From positions 1 to 23,559 of the forward strand of contig JAWLHA010000063.1 in NCBI GenBank assembly GCA_041690535.1: a stretch of DNA of 23,559 bases. The letters run 5' to 3'. Positions 7,771 to 15,879 of this stretch are shown here, piece by piece (position 1 is the first letter of the stretch; the number at the start of each line of letters is the position of its first letter). The DNA is from JAWLHA01 sp041690535. GTDB lineage: Bacteria > Pseudomonadota > Gammaproteobacteria > Thiohalomonadales > Thiohalomonadaceae. The notes beneath the pieces were generated by a model. That model made no database searches. It was not told the origin of the DNA and worked only from the letters and a program-made list of their open reading frames with translations. The translations under genes were made by a program, and so were the position numbers.

Positions 7771-8412
7771 TTAACTAAGGGCTGCTCCCCTCCTTTTGCC
7801 GTCCGTACAAGAGGGGGCATTCACCCCAATTGGCCACCGCACCGCCGCCCCATTCATATCGAGAACCCGGCAAAAATCACCCAACCCTCAGATGTGGACC
7901 GGGGTAATGTTTGGTGTCGTGCGCACCGTCATCGAACACGCCCGGCGTAGAGCGCACCGAGCGGATAAATCCCATGCGTCCCCATGGGTTGCCAATTCGT
8001 TGAACTGCTCGGTGCCGAAGCGCATCGCCAAACATCTACAGTGTTTAACGGATGTAAGGACGTGCCGTATTGGCGGGCTTGGTTGGCAGTATCCCTACGG
8101 GTAATCCAGTAGCGCACGATGCTGGTTTTTATCCCCTCAATATGCGGGTTCATCCCCCCTCTCTGCCTGACCTCTTTGTGCTTTGCTTGTGGCTGTGACG
8201 ACCGCTCTTTTTTTGGGGGTTTTCTCAAAGTGTCCCGCAAGGAGTGAATGGCGAGCTCGGCACCCCGGTTGGACAGGGAGACGGGACGCCAATGCCGCAG
8301 AGTTCAGCTTTCGATGTTCGGGCCGGACGGGCAGGGGCGGTCACATCAGGGGGGACAGGGGTAGCCGCTTTGCTCCTCACCACCACGCTTCAGGCAATCC
8401 AAAGGGTGAATT
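7771..8412. other. Gene-free leader region before the oxidase locus
   Basis: I see no supportable gene here. The open frame that crosses 8244-8528 lacks a usable start (AAGGAG directly abuts its GTG) and runs over the start of the next gene in another frame. The region must hold the promoter of the following operon, but I cannot pick one with confidence. A T-rich tract (about 8207-8224) and a G/C-rich potential hairpin region (about 8256-8305) could be leader features. Confidence 0.45.
7954..8015. repeat. Inverted repeat related to the CTAG-ended element
   Basis: GCACCGAGCGG (7954-7964) and CTGCTCGGTGC (8005-8015) are inverted copies with one mismatch. The left flank and arm (TAGAGCGCACCGAGCGGATA, then AAT) resemble the left end of the element at 22740-22924 (CTAGAGCACCGAACAGATAA, then AT). 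It may be a shorter, decayed relative of that element. Confidence 0.4.
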
Positions 8413-11400
8413 ATGCGACGGGCGATTTGCACAACATGGGGGGGGCGGCTAATGCGCGCGCTCTTTTCTCGACTGAAGTTCCGGTGGTCAGGGCTGGTGT
8501 TGGGCGCTACTGTGCCCAGCCCCCGTGAACGGGCCTGTAGATTCCCAACAGGGCTGATGGTGCTCGCGGCGGTCGCGCTGCCGGCGCACGCATTCGAGCT
8601 CCAAGTGGTGGGCCCGGACGGTATACCGATCCCCGGCGGTTACCGCTGGTTGGTGCAGGAGGACACCACCAAGGACTCCAAGCCGGGCGACCCCGCGGTG
8701 CCAGGCCAACACCTGTCGCTCAGCTTTCACAGCAGCTACGCGCCAGTGGTGGCGAAGGGCGATACGAGCCGGGGCGAGACCCCAAACCACATCGATCCCA
8801 CTGGAAAACGCTATTTCATCTCGGTGCTGCCGCATTCGGCAGGGGCCGATGGGGGGTATACCATCGGCGGTGGACCGGTGATGGCCGAGGGTGCGACCAC
8901 CATCACTGTCAACAAGTTGCCGTTGCCGACCGCGCAGATCTCCGTCTTCATCTTTGAAGACAACAATCCCATCAACAACGCCCCCGACCTTCCCGGCGAG
9001 CATGGGTTGCCGGGGTTTACGGTACAGGTATTCGAGGCGGGCGGCAGCTACGGCGCCAACGGCGGGCGCATGCTGTACGATGCGTTCGGCAATCCGCTCG
9101 GTACCACCTACAGCCGTGATGCTGAAGGCAACATGGTCGTGGAGACCAGGGGCAGCGGGGTGATCACGACCGACGACCAAGGCGTCGCACGCATCGAGAA
9201 TCTCGCGCCGGGCAAGTACACCCTCTTTGTGGAACCACCCGCGGGTGAAGGGTGGGTGCAGACCGCCACCATCGAGGGCACGCCCGGCATCGACGCCTGG
9301 GTCAAAGCCAACGAACCCTCCTACTTCCAGGAATTCGGTGCGCCCGGCCACCACGTGTTCGTGGGCTTCGTCAGGCCCATCAGGGACACCTCGGTGTTGA
9401 CGGGCGGCAGCACCATCACCGGTCGCGTTGTCAATCAGCACATGTCGCGGGCCCCGGAGTATGCGTTCTACAACGGCGAGCCGGTGGAGCGCTGTTGGGT
9501 GGGCCTCAACGAATTGGCCGCAGCTCCCGGCAAGGCGATCTACGCTGCACCCTGCAACAGTGACAGCACCTTCGCCATCGACGGCGTTCCACAGGGCATG
9601 TACCAGCTGGTGGTGTGGGACGAACTGCTCGATGTGATCTTCGCCTCGCACACCGTGGAGGTGCCTGAAGGTGGCGGGGAAGTCGCGCTCATGGACGTGC
9701 CGGTGTTCAACTGGTTTGGCCGTCTCAAGGGCTCGGTATTCTACGATAGCAACGGCAACGGTTTTCCCGACGTGGGCGAAATGGGCATGCCCAACCAGGC
9801 GGTCAACCTGCGTTTTCGTGACGGCAGTATCTACCAGATGCAAGCCACCGACGCGGAAGGCGACTATGAGTTCAAGGAGGTCTTTCCGTTCTTCAATTGG
9901 CTGGTGGCCGAGGTGGACTTCGCGCGCTACAAGGCAACCGGCATCACCGTCGCGGTTGATGCCGGCGGTCCGGTGGGCCCGACCCTCGCGGAGGGGATCG
10001 ACTGGAGCTATGGCATGCTCACGCCCCAGCCGCAGTCCGAGCAAGACGGCCAGCCATACCGCACCGAAACCGGTCCGGTGCTGACGCAGGGGATGCAGGT
10101 CTTCCTCGGCCAGACCAACGTGATCCATTGGGGCAAGCAACTCTACGACACGGCACTGCGCGAGCACGGCGGCATTTCGGGCATGGTGTATTACGCCACC
10201 ACCCGCGCCGAGGATGACCCGCGCTATGCCGCGGTGGAGAACTGGGAACCCGGCATCCCCAACGTTCGGGTGAACTTGTACCGGGCCGGCGAAGACGGCA
10301 AGCCGACGGGGCCGGTCATCATGACCACGTTGACCGACAGCTGGGATGAGAGCAATCCCGAAAACTGTCAGGGCGACAACATGATGGATGGCATCGCACC
10401 CAACCTCTGCTTTGACGGACTGCGCAACTTCAATCAGGTGAGACCGGCGCTGTTCGACGGCGGTTATGCCTTTACCACCATGTGGCAGTTTGACGAAGCG
10501 GGGGAGCGGCTCCTCGACGACAAAGGCGAACCCATCGAAGCGCCCCTTCCCCCGGGCAACTACGTGGTGGAGGCGGTTGCGCCGTCCGGCTACGAGCACG
10601 TCAAGGAGGAAGACAAGAACGTGGACTTCGGCGACACCTATGTGCCGAGCCCCTTGGCCCTGCCCCAGGTCTGCGTGGGCGACGACCACCTGGTGCCCGA
10701 CGAACTCTCGCTCTTCCCCCACATCGCCAGTCCGTTTGCAGGCCAGTGGCGACCCTTGTGCGATCGCAAGCTCGTGAGGCTCGGGGTCAGCCAGAACGCG
10801 GCCACGGACTTCTTCATGTTCACCGAAGTCCCGGTGGCCGGCCAGATCGTGGGCATGATCCTCAATGACCTAGCCAACGAGTTTGACCCGAATGCCCCCA
10901 ATTTCGGCGAAAAATACGCCCCACCTCACATGCCCATCTCCATTCGGGACTGGACAGGGCGCGAGATCCACCGTGTCTATTCCGATGCGTATGGCACTTA
11001 CAACGCTCTGGTGCCGTCCACCTACACCCTCAACGCACCGATGCCCAGTGGCGTATCGCCCAGCATGCTGACTGTGTGCCTCAACTCGCCCATGATGCCC
11101 GATCCGATGAATCCGGGCCGGTACATCCCCGACCCGCACTTCAATCGTCAGTACACCCAGTTCTGTTACACCTTCCAGTACATGCCCGGCAAGACCACTT
11201 ATCTGGATACGCCGGTGCTGCCCATCGCGGCCATGGCGGGCCGGGACCGATTCCCGCTCGACTGCGAGTACGCGGACGGCACGCCAATGATCCACTCGGT
11301 GACCAATGCTGATGGACAGGGGCCATGGCTCCCGGCAGGGGGAAACCGCACGCGCAACATCACCATCACCTCGCTGGGCCAAGTGGAGGTGCTCAACCCG

Positions 11401-13335
11401 GCCTACAACGGCAGCAACGCCAAGACCGTCTGGCGAGACTACGGCTTCGGCACCGATCCGGGTACCGTCACATTCGGTGGCAGTGATCTCGATGTCATTG
11501 ACTGGTCTGATGGCACCATCACGGCGGCCGTCCCTCGGGGAGCCAGGACGGACCAGTTGGTTGTGACCCGTGCCAACGGCCAGTCGACCACCCAAGGGGT
11601 GACCCTCACGGTGGGCGGCCAGGCCCCCACCGTAGTGGGCCCCAACGGGTCCATTCAGAAGGCCATCGACGAGGCCAGCGACGGGGACCTCATCACCGTC
11701 GCGCCGGGTGTCTACGAGGAGCTGGTGATCATGCACAAACCCGTCCGGCTGCAGGGCTGGGGGCCGGGCTCCGTCACTCTCAATGCGGTAAAGGCACCCG
11801 CTGAGAAGCTCCACCTCTGGCGAGAGACCCTCGCCAGCCTGTACAGGGGAGACGCGTTTGACCTGCTGCCCGGACAGGTGCTGGGGGAGGTCGACCCCCA
11901 GAACAACGAGCCGGTATTGTTCAACACCGATGAAGGGGCCGGCATCACGGTGGTGGCCAACATACGGGAGTTCAGAAACCATGCGCCACGCATCGACGGC
12001 TTCACCATTACCGGTGCGGACCATGGCGGAGGGATCTACGTCAACGGCTACGCCAACGACCTGGAGATCGCCAACAACCGCATCATCTCCAACCAGGGGT
12101 ACTTCGGCGGTGGTATTCATGTGGGCAATCCGCTCCTGATCAATGACGACGCCTACGTAGACAGCGCCAACCCGAACATCCGCATCCATCACAACCAAAT
12201 TACCCAGAATGGCAGTCTTGCCGGCGCCGGTGGCGGCATCTCTCTCTACAAAGGGGCGACCGGTTACGAGGTGGCCGACAATTTCGTCTGTGGCAATCTC
12301 GCGCTGGGCGGTGGCGGCGGCATTGCCCATCTGGGCGCCAGCGCGAATGGCGTCATTCGCGGCAACACCGTGATCTTCAACGAGTCCTTCAATCAGGCGC
12401 GGACCGTGTCAGGTGGCGGCATCCTCATTGCCGGTCAGCCGGCGCTGGTGGCGGGCCAGCTCTCAGAGGGGAGCGGCAAGGTGACGGTGGAGCGCAACCT
12501 CATCCAGGGCAACCTCGCGGGGGCAGGTGATGGCGGTGGCATCCGGGTTCAGTTCGCCAACGCAAGCGAGCTGAACATCACCAACAACATGATTGTGAAC
12601 AACATCGCCGGCCTGGCAGGCGGCGGCATCTCCCTGCAGGACGCATCCGCTACCCGCATCGTTCACAACACCATCGCCCACAACGACAGCACTGCCACCG
12701 CGGGGGACGCGTTCAGGCCGGGAAGCCCGAACCAGTCGGAACCACAGCCCGCAGGCATCGTCTCCCACTCTCACAGCAACGCATTCGCCCCTGGCTGCAC
12801 CCGGGACTGCTTCTCCGATCCCGTTTTGGATAACAACATCATCTGGCAGAACCGCTCGTTCTACTGGCGGATCGATCCTCTGGGCGATCCGGACCCGACG
12901 AATCCGCCGTTCGGACTGGTCGAGAACCGCTTCTGGGATCTGGCCGTGATCGGAACATCCGGCGCACTTGAACCGCGCTACAGCGTCCTGACGGATACGG
13001 CGGGCTACGGCGGTACCAATGTTTCGGCGGCCCCGAATTTCGTTGCCGCTTACTTCAACGACGCACCTGGGCAGACCATCCAGCAGCCGGAGCTGACCGT
13101 GGGGATCAGCACCGCAGCCGCCTTCGACGAGGGTGGGAACTTCATCGACATCAACTTTGGGCCGCTGAGCCTCAACCTGCCGGTCGATGGGGCCGGCAAC
13201 CCGTCCGACTACCACCTCGGCCCCGACTCGTCCGCGCGCGATCTCGGTGCACCCAACCTCAGCGATGTGGATTTTGACGGTGACCCCCGGCCCAGGAACA
13301 CGCCGCTGGACGCCGGCGCAGATGAAGTCCGGTGA
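8413..13335 (+). CDS. Giant exported multidomain protein (SdrD_B-like, IPT-like, right-handed beta-helix)
   Basis: 1640 aa, first gene of the putative oxidase operon. A long signal peptide is likely, with the hydrophobic stretch GLMVLAAVALPAHA and cleavage near Ala60. The ATG at 8413 has AAAGGGTG upstream; ATG 8452 (Met14) is an alternative. After the signal come several beta-sandwich modules of carboxypeptidase-regulatory/SdrD_B type, with the acidic motif DSNGNGFPDVGE near 445-456 suggesting calcium binding. An IPT/TIG-like module lies around 976-1069. From about 1076 to 1470 there is a right-handed beta-helix region, opening with SIQKAIDEASDGDLITVAPG and followed by GGGI-type coils. The C terminus resembles choice-of-anchor Q proteins (DLGAPN...DAGADE). 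No enzyme motif is clear. It is probably a surface scaffold, adhesin or carbohydrate-binding partner of the downstream oxidases. I do not know its function. Confidence 0.85.
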   Translation: MRRAICTTWGGRLMRALFSRLKFRWSGLVLGATVPSPRERACRFPTGLMVLAAVALPAHAFELQVVGPDGIPIPGGYRWLVQEDTTKDSKPGDPAVPGQHLSLSFHSSYAPVVAKGDTSRGETPNHIDPTGKRYFISVLPHSAGADGGYTIGGGPVMAEGATTITVNKLPLPTAQISVFIFEDNNPINNAPDLPGEHGLPGFTVQVFEAGGSYGANGGRMLYDAFGNPLGTTYSRDAEGNMVVETRGSGVITTDDQGVARIENLAPGKYTLFVEPPAGEGWVQTATIEGTPGIDAWVKANEPSYFQEFGAPGHHVFVGFVRPIRDTSVLTGGSTITGRVVNQHMSRAPEYAFYNGEPVERCWVGLNELAAAPGKAIYAAPCNSDSTFAIDGVPQGMYQLVVWDELLDVIFASHTVEVPEGGGEVALMDVPVFNWFGRLKGSVFYDSNGNGFPDVGEMGMPNQAVNLRFRDGSIYQMQATDAEGDYEFKEVFPFFNWLVAEVDFARYKATGITVAVDAGGPVGPTLAEGIDWSYGMLTPQPQSEQDGQPYRTETGPVLTQGMQVFLGQTNVIHWGKQLYDTALREHGGISGMVYYATTRAEDDPRYAAVENWEPGIPNVRVNLYRAGEDGKPTGPVIMTTLTDSWDESNPENCQGDNMMDGIAPNLCFDGLRNFNQVRPALFDGGYAFTTMWQFDEAGERLLDDKGEPIEAPLPPGNYVVEAVAPSGYEHVKEEDKNVDFGDTYVPSPLALPQVCVGDDHLVPDELSLFPHIASPFAGQWRPLCDRKLVRLGVSQNAATDFFMFTEVPVAGQIVGMILNDLANEFDPNAPNFGEKYAPPHMPISIRDWTGREIHRVYSDAYGTYNALVPSTYTLNAPMPSGVSPSMLTVCLNSPMMPDPMNPGRYIPDPHFNRQYTQFCYTFQYMPGKTTYLDTPVLPIAAMAGRDRFPLDCEYADGTPMIHSVTNADGQGPWLPAGGNRTRNITITSLGQVEVLNPAYNGSNAKTVWRDYGFGTDPGTVTFGGSDLDVIDWSDGTITAAVPRGARTDQLVVTRANGQSTTQGVTLTVGGQAPTVVGPNGSIQKAIDEASDGDLITVAPGVYEELVIMHKPVRLQGWGPGSVTLNAVKAPAEKLHLWRETLASLYRGDAFDLLPGQVLGEVDPQNNEPVLFNTDEGAGITVVANIREFRNHAPRIDGFTITGADHGGGIYVNGYANDLEIANNRIISNQGYFGGGIHVGNPLLINDDAYVDSANPNIRIHHNQITQNGSLAGAGGGISLYKGATGYEVADNFVCGNLALGGGGGIAHLGASANGVIRGNTVIFNESFNQARTVSGGGILIAGQPALVAGQLSEGSGKVTVERNLIQGNLAGAGDGGGIRVQFANASELNITNNMIVNNIAGLAGGGISLQDASATRIVHNTIAHNDSTATAGDAFRPGSPNQSEPQPAGIVSHSHSNAFAPGCTRDCFSDPVLDNNIIWQNRSFYWRIDPLGDPDPTNPPFGLVENRFWDLAVIGTSGALEPRYSVLTDTAGYGGTNVSAAPNFVAAYFNDAPGQTIQQPELTVGISTAAAFDEGGNFIDINFGPLSLNLPVDGAGNPSDYHLGPDSSARDLGAPNLSDVDFDGDPRPRNTPLDAGADEVR

Positions 13336-13348
13336 TCGATCAAGGCCT

Positions 13349-13368
13349 CGCCGGGCGCTGGCCCGGCG
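13349..13368 (+). promoter_or_regulatory. Intercistronic hairpin between giant protein and first oxidase genes
   Basis: CGCCGGGC-GCTG-GCCCGGCG is a perfect 8-bp GC stem with a 4-base loop in the 58-bp gap. It is not followed by a T-run, so a rho-independent terminator is unlikely. It could stabilise or delimit the downstream mRNA and so adjust the ratio of the giant protein to the oxidases. Confidence 0.5.
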
Positions 13369-13393
13369 GGAAACCGATATCCAGGAGATGACC

Positions 13394-14572
13394 ATGAACA
13401 GAAATCTTCGCAAGGGCCTTGGGCTACTGGCGCTGCTGGCCTCGGGGGGCATGGTGGTGCCGGCAGTAGCGGGCGTGTTGGTGCAGTGTCCCAAGGAGGA
13501 GAAGCCCGACGCAAAATGCATGCACCTGGCCGCGGGGGACGGGTTCGTCACCATGGCCGATGGCAAGCTGCAATATATCTTCGGCTACGCCAACCTGAAC
13601 GACGTGCCGGCTGACCTGGCCATGCAGGCCGGCGAGCTGGCGGCCGAATGGCCCGCGCCGACCATCGAGCTGGATGAGGGCGACGAGCTTTACCTCACCC
13701 TCACCAACGTGGGCATGATCATGCGCCCGGATCTGTTCGACCCTCACTCGGTCCACTTCCATGGCTTTCCCAACGCCGCGCCGGTGTTCGACGGCGAGCC
13801 GGAGTCGGCAGTTGGCGTCAACATGGGCTCGAGCCTCACCTACTACTACAACATCGTCGAGCCCGGCACCTACATGTACCACTGCCATGTGGAGGCGGCA
13901 GAGCACATGCAGATGGGGATGCTCGGCAACCTCTACGTGCACCCCAGGCAGAACGGCACGGCGAAGACCTATGGCGACAAGACTTACACGAAGTTCGCCT
14001 ACAACGACGGCGACGGCTCCACGGGTTACGACGTGGAAGCCGCCATCCAGCTCGGGTCCTTCGACTCGGTGTTCCATGATGAGCACATCGCGGTACAGCC
14101 GCTGCCCTTTGCCAACATGAAGGACGACTACGCCATGATGAACGGGCGCGGCTATCCCGACACGGTCAACGCCGATCCGCTGCCATCGCCGGTCGACCCG
14201 GAGAGCGGCGAGAGCGTCAACAACAACATCCAGTCACAGAAGCTGCACGCGTTGGTGAGTGCTACCGTCGGCGAGACCATCCTGTTGCGGCTCTCCAACC
14301 TGAGTGTCACTAACTTCTACACCGTGACCGCTCTCGGCCTGCCCATGAAGGTGGTGGGTGTGGGCGCGCGTATTTTGCGTGGGCCGGACGGCAAGGGGCT
14401 CTACTACGACACCGCATCGGTCACCCTCGGCGGGGGCGAGGCGGTCGATGTGCTGGTCGACACCCGCGGCATCGACCCCGGCACCTACTTTCTCTACACC
14501 ACCAATCTCAACTACTTGAGCAACGGTGCGGAGGATTTCGGCGGGATGATGACCGAGATCCGGATCAACTAG
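13394..14572 (+). CDS. Two-domain multicopper oxidase-like protein 1 (type-1 Cu bearing)
   Basis: 392 aa from ATG 13394, chosen because AGGAG lies six bases upstream (ATG 13388 overlaps that site). The signal peptide probably ends near Ala26. Cupredoxin domain 1 (about 50-185) holds HSVHFHG (His118, His121, His123) and HCHVEAAEHMQMGM (His163, Cys164, His165, His171, Met176). This gives a full type-1 copper set (His118, Cys164, His171, Met176) and four histidines for a trinuclear cluster (121, 123, 163, 165). Domain 2 (about 285-392) aligns with the second domain of the next protein, but its copper positions are replaced (SVTNFYTVTALG for LHPFHTHG, YTTN for WHSH). Alone it cannot build a complete trinuclear centre. 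The gene is 10 bp from the next, so the two are likely co-translated. The substrate is unknown. Confidence 0.85.
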   Translation: MNRNLRKGLGLLALLASGGMVVPAVAGVLVQCPKEEKPDAKCMHLAAGDGFVTMADGKLQYIFGYANLNDVPADLAMQAGELAAEWPAPTIELDEGDELYLTLTNVGMIMRPDLFDPHSVHFHGFPNAAPVFDGEPESAVGVNMGSSLTYYYNIVEPGTYMYHCHVEAAEHMQMGMLGNLYVHPRQNGTAKTYGDKTYTKFAYNDGDGSTGYDVEAAIQLGSFDSVFHDEHIAVQPLPFANMKDDYAMMNGRGYPDTVNADPLPSPVDPESGESVNNNIQSQKLHALVSATVGETILLRLSNLSVTNFYTVTALGLPMKVVGVGARILRGPDGKGLYYDTASVTLGGGEAVDVLVDTRGIDPGTYFLYTTNLNYLSNGAEDFGGMMTEIRIN

Positions 14573-14582
14573 GAGACGCGCC

Positions 14583-15857
14583 ATGAGAAACCTGATCGAA
14601 CACTGCGGGCGCGTGCTCGCACTTTCCCTGCCCGTTCTTTCGCTCGGGCTGGGCGAAGCCCGCGCCGCCATTGAGGGTCTTTCCGGACGCGACTTTGTCC
14701 TGACCGCCAAAGCCGACTACATCAGCACCGCCGACGGGCAGAGTCTCCTCGCCTGGGGATATGCAGCGCCGGACCGCCCAATGCAATACCCGGGGCCGAC
14801 CCTGATTGTGGAACAGGGGGACGCGGTGACCGTCACACTCACCAATCAGTTGCCGGTGGCGACCTCCATCGTCTTTCCGGGGCAGCAAGGTGTGACGGCC
14901 CAGGGGGGAACCGGAGGGCGTCTGACCCACGAAGCGGGGCCCGGCGCAACGTGCGAATCATCCGCCTGTACGGTGACTTACACCTTCACCGCCGGGGAGC
15001 CGGGGACCTACATGTACCACAGCGGCACCCACCCGGAGCTCCAGGTGGAGATGGGGCTGGTGGGAGCGCTCATCGTGCGTCCCCTCGGTGCCGTCAACCA
15101 GGCCTATAACCATCCGGACAGTGCCTTCGATCGCGAATACCTGTTCCTACTCACTGAGATGGATCCGGCCATTCACGAGCAGGTGGAAGCCGGGCGCTTG
15201 AACCCGGACACCGGGAACTACTTCCCGGTGCTCTGGTTCATCAACGGGCGCAACGCCCCCGACACCATGGCGGCCTCCAATCTCCCATGGATGCCCACCC
15301 AGCCCTACAACTCGGTGCCCCGCGCCCACCCCGGGGAGAAGGTGCTGTTGCGGATCATCGGTGCCGGGCGTGACCTCCACCCGTTTCATACGCACGGTAA
15401 CAATACCTTGCTCATCGCCCGCGACGGGCGCCTGTTGAGTTCCGCACCGGGGGCCGGTGCGGACCTCGCCACCTCGAACTACACCATCGCCGTGGCGCCG
15501 GGGGGCACCTATGACGCCCTGTTCGAGTGGACCGGCCAGGGGCTGGGTTGGGACATCTACGGTCATACGGAAACCGATCCGATGGAACCGCACGAGTCAG
15601 CGGAGGACCACGGCAAGCCCTTTCCAGTGGTGTTGCCCACGCAGCTGGAGCTGACAAACGGCCCCTACTGGAGCGGTAGCCCCTATCTGGGCACCGCCGG
15701 CGCGCTGCCCCCGGGCGAGGGGGGGTACAACCCTAATGCCGGTTACTTCTTCATGTGGCATTCCCACACGGAGAAAGAGCTGACTAACCACGACATTTTT
15801 CCGGGGGGGATGATGACCATGTTCATCGTCGAGCCTGCCGGCGTGCCCATCCACTGA
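14583..15857 (+). CDS. Two-domain multicopper oxidase-like protein 2 (trinuclear half-site bearing)
   Basis: 424 aa; AGGAG seven bases before the ATG; signal peptide likely cut near Ala28. Domain 1 (about 38-168) is a copper-dead version of domain 1 of protein 1: TSIVFPG replaces HSVHFHG, and YHSGTHPELQVEMGL replaces the Cys-containing loop. Domain 2 (about 245-418) keeps LHPFHTHG (His266, His269, His271) and MWHSHTEKELTNHDIFPGGM (His393, His395), with Ser394 where a type-1 Cys would sit. HSH is the form seen in the T1-less L2 motif of laccases. It therefore offers four cluster histidines (269, 271, 393, 395) and no type-1 site, the exact complement of protein 1. The stretch FTWTG/LGWDIYGH-like around 314-328 is typical of exported oxidases of this group. 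Confidence 0.85.
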   Translation: MRNLIEHCGRVLALSLPVLSLGLGEARAAIEGLSGRDFVLTAKADYISTADGQSLLAWGYAAPDRPMQYPGPTLIVEQGDAVTVTLTNQLPVATSIVFPGQQGVTAQGGTGGRLTHEAGPGATCESSACTVTYTFTAGEPGTYMYHSGTHPELQVEMGLVGALIVRPLGAVNQAYNHPDSAFDREYLFLLTEMDPAIHEQVEAGRLNPDTGNYFPVLWFINGRNAPDTMAASNLPWMPTQPYNSVPRAHPGEKVLLRIIGAGRDLHPFHTHGNNTLLIARDGRLLSSAPGAGADLATSNYTIAVAPGGTYDALFEWTGQGLGWDIYGHTETDPMEPHESAEDHGKPFPVVLPTQLELTNGPYWSGSPYLGTAGALPPGEGGYNPNAGYFFMWHSHTEKELTNHDIFPGGMMTMFIVEPAGVPIH

Positions 15858-15879
15858 AGAATTCCGACGGGAGACTGCC

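Noticed and set aside
8256..8310. Slight resemblance to the GGGACGCAAAGCC core of a cyclic-di-GMP-I riboswitch (GGGACGCCAATGCC)
   Set aside because: The conserved 5' partner segment and the second helix are not recognisable. A covariance-model search (Rfam GEMM) would be needed before any claim.
8244..8528. Possible 94-aa gene before the giant protein
   Set aside because: Its GTG start abuts the Shine-Dalgarno-like AAGGAG with no spacing, it overlaps the signal-peptide coding region of the next gene, and it has no recognisable sequence.
8488..12330. Two long minus-strand open frames opposite the giant protein gene
   Set aside because: Antisense shadows. The plus frame has a signal peptide, recognisable modules and periodic beta-helix sequence, while the antisense translations have none.
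13336..13393. Rho-independent terminator between the giant gene and oxidase 1
   Set aside because: The hairpin is strong but the following bases are GGAAACC, not a T-run, and the next gene starts 26 bp later with a good ribosome-binding site.
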